From an uncultured Lachnospiraceae bacterium (GTDB lineage: Bacteria; Bacillota; Clostridia; Lachnospirales; Lachnospiraceae), in assembly GCA_910588775.1 (NCBI GenBank), contig CAJURH010000013.1, positions 3,840 to 67,839 on the forward strand: 64,000 nt of DNA, in the 5' to 3' direction. This document shows, piece after piece, positions 24,001 to 32,565 of this stretch. Both the position numbers and the translations under genes were made by a program. Every line of letters starts with the position of its first letter. Within the stretch, counting starts at the first letter, position 1. Below the pieces are notes generated by a model. That model saw only the letters and a program-made list of their open reading frames with translations. It did not search any database and was not told the origin of the DNA.

Positions 24001-24804
24001 TCATCCATCCAAAAAACGCAGAACCCAGTAAGGGTTCACGCTAAGCTCCGAGTGGTTCTGCGTCTTCACGTAAATTCCCATGTGTAAATGCGTAGCAAAT
24101 TCTCCTCTCGTCCCTTCCGGTCCGTATCCAGTGTTCCCCATGTAGCCAAGAAGCTGTCCAGCCTTTACCGAATCTCCCTCCTGAAATTCTCTCCCGTAAG
24201 AGTCCAGATGGGCATAATAAAAATAGCCGCCGCTGGGGCTTCTTATTCCAATCCGATATCCCCCCAGGGGAAGCCAACCAATCTGCTCCACTTTTCCCCG
24301 CGTTATGCTCACCACCGGATAAATCCCCGGCGCGTCCTTTTCTCCAAACAGATCGCAGCCCTCATGCCGCCGATCTCCCCGGCTGCCTCTGGGCGCCAGC
24401 CAGGAATCCTCATAGAAAACCGCTGTCGCAGCCACCGGAAAGCATTCCAGATCTCCCCAGACGGCCTGGTATGACTTTTGTCCCTCCTGCCAGAGTCTTG
24501 GCTTATATCTTTTGAGCAAAGGAGCTTCCCCGTAAATCTTCTCCGGTGAAAAATGTCCCATCAGCATAGTGGCCGCGATAACGTCCGCCTGCCTCTTCTG
24601 AACGGGATCTGGGCACAATTTCAGTATCTGGACCAAGAGCTCCTCATTTAGCTTCTGCTCCCGGAACCCATCGCCTTCCAAATCCTCTGTATTTATCCCG
24701 GAAATCATACCGCGCCCGCACAATACGCCTTCCCCATACTGGCACAACACTGCAAGAGCCAGCAATAGCCATAGCCGTACAACCTGGTATCGAAATTGTT
24801 TCAT
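24001..24804 (-). CDS. M23 family metallopeptidase (LytM-like)
   Basis: A 267-residue exported protein. An N-terminal hydrophobic segment (LWLLLALAVLCQYGEGVLCG) acts as signal or anchor. The C-terminal M23 domain has the zinc ligands in RHEGCDLFG (His-x3-Asp) and in THLHMGIYV (His-x-His), and GNTGYGPEG is typical of the family. M23 enzymes cut peptidoglycan cross-bridges or stems, and some are sporulation factors (SpoIIQ/SpoIVFA-like); that is possible here but undecided. The start follows GGAGG. It stands between pepD and the alarmone synthetase as a separate unit. Confidence 0.88.
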   Translation of the reverse strand: MKQFRYQVVRLWLLLALAVLCQYGEGVLCGRGMISGINTEDLEGDGFREQKLNEELLVQILKLCPDPVQKRQADVIAATMLMGHFSPEKIYGEAPLLKRYKPRLWQEGQKSYQAVWGDLECFPVAATAVFYEDSWLAPRGSRGDRRHEGCDLFGEKDAPGIYPVVSITRGKVEQIGWLPLGGYRIGIRSPSGGYFYYAHLDSYGREFQEGDSVKAGQLLGYMGNTGYGPEGTRGEFATHLHMGIYVKTQNHSELSVNPYWVLRFLDG

Positions 24805-24879
24805 AACGCCTCCATACCTGATTCATGTACTATTTTATGCATGGGGATGGCAAAATAGAACCCTAAATTTAATTTTTAT

Positions 24880-26328
24880 TTAATCCAGCCGCCGCAACAC
24901 TTCCAGCAAATATTCAAACACGCGCCTGGTGGACGATATGGAAAGCGTCTCATCCGGCGTATGAATGTCCCGCATATTGGGCCCGATGGACACGCAGTCC
25001 AGGTCTGGGATGGCTTTATAGAACACTCCACACTCCAATCCCGCATGGATAGCCATTATCTTCGGCTCTTCCTGGTATTGTTCCTCATAGACCTGCGCCA
25101 TTATCTGACGAAGCGGCGAATCGGTCTTATACTCCCAGGCCGGATAGCCGCCGTCCGTCTTAGCCTCTCCTCCCAGAAACTCTGTGAGAAAACTTATCTT
25201 TTCCGCCATATAATCCATGGCCGCATCCACGCTGCTGCGAACGCCGCTGGAGGCATAGAGCGCGTTCTCACCCAAATGCAGGCCGCCCAGATTAGAGGAA
25301 GTCTCCACCAGATGCTTACACACGCCGCTGAATTTATGCACGCCGTCAGGAATCTGCATCAGAAAGAACAAAAGCCGGCTTTTCCCGGACGGGTCCAGCA
25401 CAGCAAAGGTTTCTGGCCCTTTTTCTTCAAAATCCACCTGAATCCCTTCATCGGACCCAGCGTATTCCTTCCGGATGGTCTCCTGCCAGCTCTGGCAAAA
25501 AGCGAGGAATTCTTGCCCTTGGGATGCGTCCACCAGCAAATCCGCCTGGCATTTGGATGGAATCACATTGTCTTTGTCTCCCCCGCGCAGCCCGACAATC
25601 TCATAATCCAATTTCTGATCCAGATCGTAGAGCAGCCGCCCCATCAGGATATGGGCGTTGGCCCTCTTCCTGTGGATGTCCGCCCCGGAGTGACCGCCTT
25701 TTAACCCGTGAATGGTTAAACGCGCCTCCACGCCTTCGGCTTTCACGCGTCTCATGGGAATCTCTGCCTGGACGCTTTTTCCCCCGGCGCAGCCAGCCCA
25801 CAGAATCCCTTCTTCCTCGGAGTCCAGATTAATCATTCTTCTGGCCTTCAGGCATCCGCAATCCAATCCTCTGGCGCCCAAAAGCCCTGTTTCCTCATCC
25901 ACAGTAAAAACAGCCTCCAGCGGCGGATGTTCATAAACATCGCTCTCCAAAATAGCCAGCGCATAGGCCAGCGCAATGCCGTCGTCACCGCCCAAGGTGG
26001 TGTCCCGCGCCGTAAGCTCATCCCCTTCCACCTGAAGCGTCAACGAATCTTTCTTAAAATCATGAGCGCTGCCTGGACGCTTCTCCGGCACCATATCCAT
26101 GTGCCCTTGCAAAATCACAGGCTCCCCGCCCTTGGTTCCCTCTTTATAGATAACCACATTGTTCAGCGCATCCTGTATATACGAAAGTCCATGTTCCACG
26201 GCAAAAGCCACCAGATAGTCACTGATCTGTCTGGTGTTGCCGGAACCTCTGGGAATGCGGCTTATCTGCTCAAAATAGTAAAACACTCTGGATGGTTCCA
26301 GAGCTTCCAACACTGATTTCTCTCCCAT
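24880..26328 (-). CDS. pepD: Aminoacyl-histidine dipeptidase (M20 family)
   Basis: A 482-residue cytosolic metallodipeptidase of the PepD/carnosinase type, at the usual length. Motifs: VFYYFEQISRIPRGSGNTRQ, VILQGHMDMVPEKRPG (zinc His and Asp), RDTTLGGDDGIALAYALA, FTVDEETGLLGARGLDC (catalytic Glu), and the zinc His in AIHAGLECGVF. The ATG at 26328 (MGEKSVLEALEPS) fits the family start; GGAGG lies about 12 bases upstream. The open frame extends 50 codons further but that part looks non-coding. It is divergent from the YlbJ gene. Confidence 0.95.
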   Translation of the reverse strand: MGEKSVLEALEPSRVFYYFEQISRIPRGSGNTRQISDYLVAFAVEHGLSYIQDALNNVVIYKEGTKGGEPVILQGHMDMVPEKRPGSAHDFKKDSLTLQVEGDELTARDTTLGGDDGIALAYALAILESDVYEHPPLEAVFTVDEETGLLGARGLDCGCLKARRMINLDSEEEGILWAGCAGGKSVQAEIPMRRVKAEGVEARLTIHGLKGGHSGADIHRKRANAHILMGRLLYDLDQKLDYEIVGLRGGDKDNVIPSKCQADLLVDASQGQEFLAFCQSWQETIRKEYAGSDEGIQVDFEEKGPETFAVLDPSGKSRLLFFLMQIPDGVHKFSGVCKHLVETSSNLGGLHLGENALYASSGVRSSVDAAMDYMAEKISFLTEFLGGEAKTDGGYPAWEYKTDSPLRQIMAQVYEEQYQEEPKIMAIHAGLECGVFYKAIPDLDCVSIGPNMRDIHTPDETLSISSTRRVFEYLLEVLRRLD

Positions 26329-26468
26329 ATTTTTGCATTTCCTCCTGTCGGTCTTTTCTATTTTTATAAACGCTTTCTCAAATTCCTTGGAATTATTTTG
26401 ACATAAATCATTTCTGATTGCAAGGCATAATATACTATAATAATTCAGCGCGTCCATGGAGGGAAATC

Positions 26469-27464
26469 TTGTTTTCAAAAATCTGCAAAGCCAAAAATTT
26501 ACTATTTCTAGGCGTTTCGCTGCTCCTCGCCTACATGTTTCTGGAACCGCAAAAAGCTCTGTTGGCGTCTCAGCGCGGACTTATGCTCTGGTTTCAGACC
26601 CTGCTGCCCACGCTGCTGCCATTCATGATTCTCTCCAATTTGGTGATTCGTCTGGGCATGGCCGAGAAACTTCTGGCGCCTTTCGGCCCTTTTTTCCGAA
26701 AGATTCTCGGCCTGTCCCCCGCCGGGACTTACGGCTTTTTGCTGGGGCTGCTCTGCGGCTACCCCATGGGCGCCAAACTGACTGGGGATTTGTACCGGGA
26801 ACAGAGGATTTCCAGACAGGAGGCCCTGTATCTGCTCACGTTCAGCAACAACCCAAGCCCCATATTCCTGTCCACCTATGTGCTGCTGCAATGCCTGCAC
26901 ATGCCTCAGTACACCATGGCCTCTTTCGCGATTCTTTACGCCTCCGACTACATCACCAGTCTGGCATTTCGCATCCGAGCCGCCCGGACAAACCGCGGTC
27001 AAAAAGCGCCAGGAGAAATGCCATCTGCCCAAAACCTGGACGCAAAAAGAAAAGAGATACCTCCCCTTCCCTCTGTTGGAAAGCTGCTGGATATCTCTAT
27101 CATGAATGCATTTGAAACAATCACCCGTCTGGGAGGTTTTATCATACTTTTTTCTGTACTGTCCTCGGCGCTGGAGGGCTTCCTCGGCCAAACCCTGGGA
27201 AACGCCGCGCCTTGCGCACTGGGAATACTGGAGATCTCCACAGGCCTTCACGCCATCGCTTCCGCCTCTTTGCCAGCCGCCGTTAAATACACCCTTTCTA
27301 TGGGTTTCACCTCTCTGGGAGGGCTGTGCATTCTGGCGCAGACCAACACCGTCATTGGCGAAGCCCGTCTGCCCCTGCGCCCTTACCTGGAAGGCAAATT
27401 ATTAAATGGAACTCTCACACTGATTTTGAGCCTACTCTTCTTCCAAATCATCCAGTTCATCTAA
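26469..27464 (+). CDS. ylbJ: YlbJ-like sporulation membrane protein (nucleoside-recognition/Gate domain)
   Basis: A 331-residue polytopic membrane protein. Gate-domain features are clear in two halves (WFQTLLPTLLPFMILSNLVI with GLLCGYPMGAKLTGDLY; then ETITRLGGFIILFSVLSSAL with FTSLGGLCILAQTN). In Bacillus, YlbJ is a sigma-E protein needed for spore cortex formation. That role is inferred here but fits the other spore genes. The TTG at 26469 was chosen because GGAGGG lies 5 bases upstream; an in-frame TTG at 26418 is earlier and lacks one. The last 33 bases overlap the convergent coiled-coil gene. Confidence 0.88.
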   Translation: MFSKICKAKNLLFLGVSLLLAYMFLEPQKALLASQRGLMLWFQTLLPTLLPFMILSNLVIRLGMAEKLLAPFGPFFRKILGLSPAGTYGFLLGLLCGYPMGAKLTGDLYREQRISRQEALYLLTFSNNPSPIFLSTYVLLQCLHMPQYTMASFAILYASDYITSLAFRIRAARTNRGQKAPGEMPSAQNLDAKRKEIPPLPSVGKLLDISIMNAFETITRLGGFIILFSVLSSALEGFLGQTLGNAAPCALGILEISTGLHAIASASLPAAVKYTLSMGFTSLGGLCILAQTNTVIGEARLPLRPYLEGKLLNGTLTLILSLLFFQIIQFI

Positions 27465-28100
27465 CTCGTCCAAATCGTCTAGCTCTTTCTCTTCTTCCTT
27501 CTCCTCCTCCAGGGAAGCGGAAGCCGTCTCATAAGAACTGGAAATGGCCGCTGCCTGGGCCGTCTGAGGCGCCAGTTCTTTCCTGTTCTGGGTCACTACG
27601 CCGGCACAGCTTTGCAAAGCTTCCAAAAACATTCCGTATTTTCCGCCTGCATTTTCCAATGTCTCCTGGATGACCGCCTCTATATTGGCCAGCATCTCGT
27701 CTGTATACGTAATGGCGCTTAAACGAATGTCGTTGGCGTCCTGGGTGGCCTGGTCTAAAATATCCTGGGCTTGTTTGTTGGAAGCGTTGATGGTCTCATT
27801 GGACAGCGCATAGGCCCTCTGCATCACTTCATGATCGGTGACCATCTCCTGCGCTCTGGCCTGGGCCTGGGCCAGAATATCGTCCGCCTTGGTCTGGGCG
27901 TCTTCCAAAATAGCGTCTTTATTATTGATAATCTTCTGATAACGTTTAATCTCATCGGGAGTCTTCAGGCGTAATTCCCGCAGCAATTCCTCCAACTCTT
28001 CTTTATTGACCACAATTTTTGTCGTGGACAAGGGCTGGTATTTGCAACTGTCTACGTACTCTTCAATTTCTTCAATAATCTGCTCAATTCTGCTGCTCAT
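27432..28100 (-). CDS. Coiled-coil protein with acidic tail
   Basis: A 222-residue soluble protein. It begins with an amphipathic segment (MSSRIEQIIEEIEEYVDSCK), continues as a long Ala/Gln/Glu-rich coiled coil (about 60-150; repeated QA/DA pattern like ATPase stalk subunits or DivIVA relatives), and ends in a strikingly acidic tail (EEEKEEEKELDDLDEL and more). Homologues in Clostridia are often labelled ATPase-like without evidence. It is last in the mgsA-rsmD-coaD run, 64 bases after coaD, with AAGGAG before its ATG. A scaffold or division role is possible but not shown. Confidence 0.75.
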   Translation of the reverse strand: MSSRIEQIIEEIEEYVDSCKYQPLSTTKIVVNKEELEELLRELRLKTPDEIKRYQKIINNKDAILEDAQTKADDILAQAQARAQEMVTDHEVMQRAYALSNETINASNKQAQDILDQATQDANDIRLSAITYTDEMLANIEAVIQETLENAGGKYGMFLEALQSCAGVVTQNRKELAPQTAQAAAISSSYETASASLEEEKEEEKELDDLDELDELDDLEEE

Positions 28101-28164
28101 TGCACACTCTCCTTACTCGTCGTTTATTTTTTAGACAATTGCAAAACCGCTTTCAGATGCCAAT

Positions 28165-28677
28165 TCACTCCTCATTTGAGCCAGACGTTTCCCAATTGCC
28201 TACATTTATTTTTCGATGTATGGCGTCCGCTACTGCCTTCGGCACGAATTTGGATATATCCCCGTGCAGAGAAGCCACTTCCTTCACCGACGAGGAACTT
28301 AAGTAAGCGTATTCCAGGCTGGTGGTGAGAAACATGGTGTCCACATCATGCGCCAAAATACGGTTAATCTGGGCCATCTGTAATTCGTACTCAAAGTCAG
28401 TAATTGCGCGCAGCCCCCGTACAATCACGCTTGCGCCGCATTCCCGCGCCAGATCCACAGAAAATCCTTCAAATGCCTTAATCGTTACATTCGGAATATC
28501 TTTTGTAACCTTTTCTAGTATATTAACACGTTCCTCCATAGAAAACAACGAAGTTTTTTTGGAATTATTCAAAACCCCCACCACCACCTTGTCAAAAGAG
28601 TTGGCGGCCCTGGATATGATATCCAAATGTCCGTAAGTGACCGGATCAAAGCTACCCGGATACACGGCTGTTGACAT
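28165..28677 (-). CDS. coaD: Pantetheine-phosphate adenylyltransferase
   Basis: A 170-residue enzyme of coenzyme A synthesis (4'-phosphopantetheine + ATP to dephospho-CoA). Motifs: AVYPGSFDPVTYGHLDIISR (nucleotidyl-transferase HxGH type as YGHL), IVRGLRAITDFEYELQMAQ and the end motif AYLSSSSVKEVASLHGD. The ATG at 28677 (MSTAVYPG) is preceded by GTGAGGATGATA. It overlaps the end of rsmD by 26 bases, a common arrangement in Firmicutes. Confidence 0.97.
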   Translation of the reverse strand: MSTAVYPGSFDPVTYGHLDIISRAANSFDKVVVGVLNNSKKTSLFSMEERVNILEKVTKDIPNVTIKAFEGFSVDLARECGASVIVRGLRAITDFEYELQMAQINRILAHDVDTMFLTTSLEYAYLSSSSVKEVASLHGDISKFVPKAVADAIHRKINVGNWETSGSNEE

Positions 28678-29239
28678 TATCATCCTCACTTTCCCTTGCA
28701 ATCCATATATGCATGTTCGTCCTGTATTTTTTTGTCTTTTGAATTTTAAACCCCAAATCCCGCATATAAGCAAAGGAAGTCTCCAAAGAGGCTTCCACAA
28801 TCACGGTCCCGCCTCCTCCCAGCAGAGAAGAGTCCGACAGATATTCCAATACCTGTTTCTCCATCTGGCGTCCATAGGGCGGGTCCATGAAAATATAATC
28901 AAACGGCGGCCCGCCTTCCAGCTCCCCAAGAGCCGCCATCACATCTTTGCAAATCAACTGACTGTCGCTCTTCAGTCGGGTAAATTCTAGATTCTTCTGT
29001 ATGCATTTCGCAGCCGCCCGATTGTTTTCCACAAACGCGGCAAAATCAGCGCCTCTGCTCAAGGCTTCTATGCCTATGGCTCCACTGCCGCTGAACAAAT
29101 CCAGGAACCTGCAGCCGCAAATGCCAGTCTGCAACATATTAAATAGCGTTTCTTTTATCCGATCCGTAGTTGGCCTGGTTTCCATTCCAGGCGGCGTCAT
29201 AAGCTTCAGGCTGCGCGCCCTGCCCGCAATCACCCTCAT
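28652..29239 (-). CDS. rsmD: 16S rRNA (guanine-966-N2)-methyltransferase
   Basis: A 195-residue SAM-dependent methyltransferase. Motifs: MRVIAGRARSLKL start, RPTTDRIKETLFNML, the SAM loop LDLFSGSGAIGIEALSRGA and the catalytic FIFMDPPY-like box (DYIFMDPPYGRQ). The ATG at 29239 overlaps the mgsA stop as ATGA. The neighbour coaD is the usual partner. Confidence 0.95.
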   Translation of the reverse strand: MRVIAGRARSLKLMTPPGMETRPTTDRIKETLFNMLQTGICGCRFLDLFSGSGAIGIEALSRGADFAAFVENNRAAAKCIQKNLEFTRLKSDSQLICKDVMAALGELEGGPPFDYIFMDPPYGRQMEKQVLEYLSDSSLLGGGGTVIVEASLETSFAYMRDLGFKIQKTKKYRTNMHIWIARESEDDNVNSRVSG

Positions 29240-29631
29240 CTTAAATGAAGCCTCCAATCCAAATCGCCGCGGGACAGCCCCAGAATCAACATCTCCGCCG
29301 TGGCGATATTCGTAGCCACGGGAATATTGTACTGGTCGCAGCACCTGGAAATCATTTCCACATCCGGCTCTTTCATATCAATCATCAGCGGATTGTAGAA
29401 CATGATGACCATATCCATGTCCCCCCGCTCAATCATTTCCATAAACTGCTTATCGCCCCCAATGCTGCCTGGCAAAAACTTATGTACATGCAGATTAGTC
29501 ACTTCCTCAATTCTTCTGCCAGTGGTCCCGGTGGCGTAAACCTCATGCTTCCCCAAAATATTTTTATATGCTATGCAAAAATCCTCAATCAGCACCTTCT
29601 TGCTGTTATGGGCTATAATTCCTAAATTCAT
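29236..29631 (-). CDS. mgsA: Methylglyoxal synthase
   Basis: A 131-residue enzyme converting dihydroxyacetone phosphate to methylglyoxal, a glycolytic overflow route used when phosphate is scarce. Family motifs include LGIIAHNSKKVLIEDF, ATGTTGRRIEE, the active site LPGSIGGDKQFMEMI (catalytic Asp region) and VIMFYNPLM. It is slightly shorter than E. coli MgsA (152). It leads the rsmD-coaD transcript, with GAGGTG before its ATG. Confidence 0.95.
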   Translation of the reverse strand: MNLGIIAHNSKKVLIEDFCIAYKNILGKHEVYATGTTGRRIEEVTNLHVHKFLPGSIGGDKQFMEMIERGDMDMVIMFYNPLMIDMKEPDVEMISRCCDQYNIPVATNIATAEMLILGLSRGDLDWRLHLR

Positions 29632-29725
29632 GCATTCACCTCTCGCGCTCCTTGCTAATTTTTCTCATTATAACAAATAGATAAATAAAGTGCAATTATT
29701 TTTTATATTATATACAAAATTTATA

Positions 29726-29756
29726 AAAAGAGCGCCTCAATCAAAGGCGCTCTTTT
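29726..29756 (-). terminator. Terminator of the spore protein gene
   Basis: Perfect 12-base arms AAAAGAGCGCCT / AGGCGCTCTTTT, then T-rich sequence on the minus strand, 10 bases past the stop. Confidence 0.9.
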
Positions 29757-29765
29757 CCAGCAGTA

Positions 29766-30017
29766 TTATGATAACTGTCCGTTTGTGCCGCTTGTTCCCA
29801 TGGAACCGCCCTGGCCACCAGACATCTGTCTTTCCTGTGCTTCAATCATTTTCTTCACCATATAACCGCCAACGCTTCCGTTCTGTTTGGACGTCAGGTT
29901 GCCGTTATAACCATCGGAAAGCGGTACACCCAATTCATTTGCAACCTCAAACTTAAAACGATCTAAAGCGCCTTTTGCCTCAGGTACTGCTGCTGTGTTA
30001 GAAGAATTTCTTGACAT
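29766..30017 (-). CDS. Alpha/beta-type small acid-soluble spore protein
   Basis: An 83-residue DNA-binding spore protein. The two family signatures are present: ALDRFKFEVANELGVPL with the germination protease cleavage region (FEVANELG), and NGNLTSKQNGSVGGYMVKKM. It coats and protects spore DNA and is degraded on germination. The C terminus is rich in Gly, Ser and Gln. AAGGAGG precedes the ATG, and a CATACTA element upstream suggests forespore sigma-G control. It is a monocistronic unit. Confidence 0.96.
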   Translation of the reverse strand: MSRNSSNTAAVPEAKGALDRFKFEVANELGVPLSDGYNGNLTSKQNGSVGGYMVKKMIEAQERQMSGGQGGSMGTSGTNGQLS

Positions 30018-30055
30018 TTGATTGCCTCCTTAATCATTGCTTTCGGTTACAATGG

Positions 30056-30062
30056 TAGTATG
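30056..30062 (-). promoter_or_regulatory. Possible sigma-G -10 element
   Basis: CATACTA on the minus strand matches the CATWMTA pattern of forespore -10 elements, 39 bases before the spore protein start. A matching -35 (GHATR) at normal spacing was not clear. Confidence 0.35.
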
Positions 30063-30115
30063 TGAAATATCGAAAAGAATACACTAGCAGTTTTTGTATG
30101 GATTAACAGGATACG

Positions 30116-30152
30116 GCAAAAAAATAAAGGGGAAAATCTCCCCTCTATCTCT
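30116..30152 (-). terminator. Terminator of the DUF6465-like gene
   Basis: Minus strand GGGGA/TCCCC hairpin followed by TTTATTTTTTT. Confidence 0.75.
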
Positions 30153-30159
30153 CATCCGC

Positions 30160-30414
30160 TTACAGCCCAAAGCTACCTGTTATATCTCCATTGATAACAT
30201 AGTAGGCCGCGTTATCTTCCGGCTTAATATATACTTTCAGCTCCTTTAAATCATCCGCTTCGTTTTCCAAATCTTTTGTCCACTGCTCTTTGATCTTATC
30301 CAAAACATCCTGGATATCCACTTCCTTATCCCCATATTGAATATAGACTTCAGGCTTCTTTTCTGCATTTGTTGGGTTTGCTGGGATTGCTGGAATTGTA
30401 TCTATTTTTTTCAC
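30160..30414 (-). CDS. Small DUF6465-like protein
   Basis: An 84-residue acidic protein with an N-terminal Pro/Ala/Asn-rich stretch and a compact C-terminal part: EVYIQYGDKEVDIQDVLDKI, then DLKELKVYIKPEDNAAYYVI and a Gly-rich end. This pattern (strand, helix, KVYVKPE, YYVING) is that of a small clostridial family I believe is DUF6465, of unknown function. The start is GTG at 30414 with AAGGAGGGC upstream. It is followed by its own terminator. No membrane segment. Confidence 0.75.
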   Translation of the reverse strand: MKKIDTIPAIPANPTNAEKKPEVYIQYGDKEVDIQDVLDKIKEQWTKDLENEADDLKELKVYIKPEDNAAYYVINGDITGSFGL

Positions 30415-30476
30415 TGCGCCCTCCTTATCTTAAGACCAAAACTGTTTTCTCTGATTTAAGAATACTACTTTTAGAG

Positions 30477-30505
30477 CAAAAAAACAAGCGCTTTCGCCTA
30501 TAAAT
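30477..30505 (-). terminator. Weak terminator after recG
   Basis: Minus strand short stem AGGCG/CGCTT with an AAAG loop, followed by G and T7. It slightly overlaps the recG stop codon. Confidence 0.45.
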
Positions 30506-32552
30506 TGACATACAATTCTCTGTTTATAAAAGAATTTTCCATTTTCTCTTTCAAAGGGGCATATACCGGCTGCTCTAGATCCGGATCATCGGAAAGGATT
30601 TCCTGAACCGCCTGGGACGCCTGGCGCAAAATGTCGCTGTCCCCGTATATATCAGCGATGCGAAAATCCATGACGCCGCTTTGGCGCACGCCGAACAAGT
30701 CTCCAGGCCCGCGAAGCTTCAGGTCTTCCCCGGCGATGTAAAACCCGTCGTTGGAATGGTTCAGTATCTCCAGTCTTTTCTTGATCTCCTCATCCTGGCC
30801 ACCCTGCACGAAAATACAATAAGACTGATGCTCGCCGCGGCCCACCCGGCCCCGAAGCTGATGTAGCTGCGCTAACCCGAAACGCTCGGCATTTTCCACC
30901 ATCATCACCGTGGCGTTGGGCACATTCACCCCCACCTCAATAACAGTGGTGGAGACCAGGATATCCAACTCATGTCCGGCGAAGCTTTCCATAATCCCCG
31001 TCTTTTCCTTCGCTTTCATCCTCCCGTGAAGGCATCCAATGCGGATGTGACCAGGCAGCGCGGATCTCAGACGTTTCGCGTAGTCCAGCACATTTTCCCC
31101 ATCCAACCCCTCGCTTTCTTCCACCATGGGACAGATTACATATACCTGCCTTCCCTGGGAAATCTGCTTCTCCATAAAGCGATATGCCTTTTCCCGGTAC
31201 TCTGTGCCCACCACGCAGTTCTTGATGGGAAGACGACGCGCCGGCAGTTCATCCACCATGGAAATATCCAGATCACCGTAGACGATCATGGCCAAGGTTC
31301 GCGGAATGGGCGTTGCGCTCATCACCAGCACATGGGGATTGCCGCCCCGCAGGGACAACTCTTCCCGCTGCTTCACGCCGAAACGATGCTGCTCGTCTGT
31401 AATCACAAGCCCCAGGCTGTGATAGAGCGCTTTCTCCTGAATCAGCGCATGGGTGCCGATAATCAGCTTAGCTTCCCCGGACTCCATTCTGTTGTAGATT
31501 TCACGCTTCTCTTTGGCCGTACTGGATCCAGTGAGAAGCTCCGCTTGCAGGTCCTGTATGCCCTGTTCCTTCAATAGCTCCAAAAGGCCCTGGTAATGCT
31601 GCGCCGCCAGCACTTCCGTGGGGACCATCAGCGCCGCCTGGTAACCGTTTCTGGCCGTCATGACCATGGCCAGATACGCCAGTATGGTTTTCCCGCTGCC
31701 CACGTCCCCCTGAACCAGCCGCGACATCAAAGCGCCCCCTTTTAAATCGCCCTCAATCTCCTGCCAGACCCGCTCCTGAGCTCCTGTCAGGCGGTATGGG
31801 AGATTTTCGATGAGCCGCTCTGTATCCCAGACAGGTTTCATGGGATAGTAATTCTCTGCCGTTTCCGTTCGCTCTTTTAAGCGTCGGATTCCCAGAATGA
31901 ACAACAGAAATTCGTCAAACGCCAGCCTTTTTCTAGCCTCCACGTACTGCTGACAGTCCTTGGGAAAATGAATAGCCTCCAGCGCGGAAGAATAGTCGGT
32001 CAACCGATATTTTCTCCAAAGATTTTCCGGCAGAAATTCTTCCTGGGGCAACTTCTGATCCAGCGCCTGACGGACTGCCTTGGACACCGCCTGGTTGGTC
32101 AGCCCTTTGGTCAACCCATAGACCGGCTGCATATGATGCAGAAGCTTCTCATAGTCAGACGGACTGTAGATCTTGGGCTGCTCCATCTCCCATCCGGTCC
32201 CTTTTCTTATGACCTTTCCCCGGAATACATACTGTTCTCCCTGCTTTAGCGCACTGCGCAGATAGGGCATTTGGAACCAGATAAGCGAGAGCCTCTGGCC
32301 CCCGCTTCTAACACTGGTGGTGACAACCGTGGAATTTCTGGTTTTTTTCACAGACACAGGCGTCTGAATTTGGGCGCGCACCGCCTGCACCTCTTTCTCC
32401 CGCCATTTCTCCATGCTCTGTGGCTCCCGGAAAATGTCGTATGTGCGGGGATAATAAGCCAGCAAATCATCCAGAGTCCTTACGCCCAGTCTCTGGAATA
32501 ACTTCTCTGTCTTCTCGCCGATTCCCTTCAATTCTCTTATGGATTGTGTCAT
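30498..32552 (-). CDS. recG: ATP-dependent DNA helicase RecG
   Basis: A 684-residue branch-migration helicase of normal length. N-terminal wedge/OB region (about 1-170; LKGIGEKTEKLFQRLGVRT, DDLLAYYPRTYD), then helicase domains with Walker A LVQGDVGSGKTILAYLAM, DEQHRFGVKQREEL (DEQH box), ATPIPRTLAM, and motif V/VI VGVNVPNATVMMVENAER with LHQLRGRVGRGEHQSYC. It rescues stalled forks and processes junctions. It follows the FakA-like gene by 13 bases, in the same order as Bacillus yloU-yloV-...-recG. Confidence 0.98.
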   Translation of the reverse strand: MTQSIRELKGIGEKTEKLFQRLGVRTLDDLLAYYPRTYDIFREPQSMEKWREKEVQAVRAQIQTPVSVKKTRNSTVVTTSVRSGGQRLSLIWFQMPYLRSALKQGEQYVFRGKVIRKGTGWEMEQPKIYSPSDYEKLLHHMQPVYGLTKGLTNQAVSKAVRQALDQKLPQEEFLPENLWRKYRLTDYSSALEAIHFPKDCQQYVEARKRLAFDEFLLFILGIRRLKERTETAENYYPMKPVWDTERLIENLPYRLTGAQERVWQEIEGDLKGGALMSRLVQGDVGSGKTILAYLAMVMTARNGYQAALMVPTEVLAAQHYQGLLELLKEQGIQDLQAELLTGSSTAKEKREIYNRMESGEAKLIIGTHALIQEKALYHSLGLVITDEQHRFGVKQREELSLRGGNPHVLVMSATPIPRTLAMIVYGDLDISMVDELPARRLPIKNCVVGTEYREKAYRFMEKQISQGRQVYVICPMVEESEGLDGENVLDYAKRLRSALPGHIRIGCLHGRMKAKEKTGIMESFAGHELDILVSTTVIEVGVNVPNATVMMVENAERFGLAQLHQLRGRVGRGEHQSYCIFVQGGQDEEIKKRLEILNHSNDGFYIAGEDLKLRGPGDLFGVRQSGVMDFRIADIYGDSDILRQASQAVQEILSDDPDLEQPVYAPLKEKMENSFINRELYVNL

Positions 32553-32565
32553 AAATTTCCTTTAC

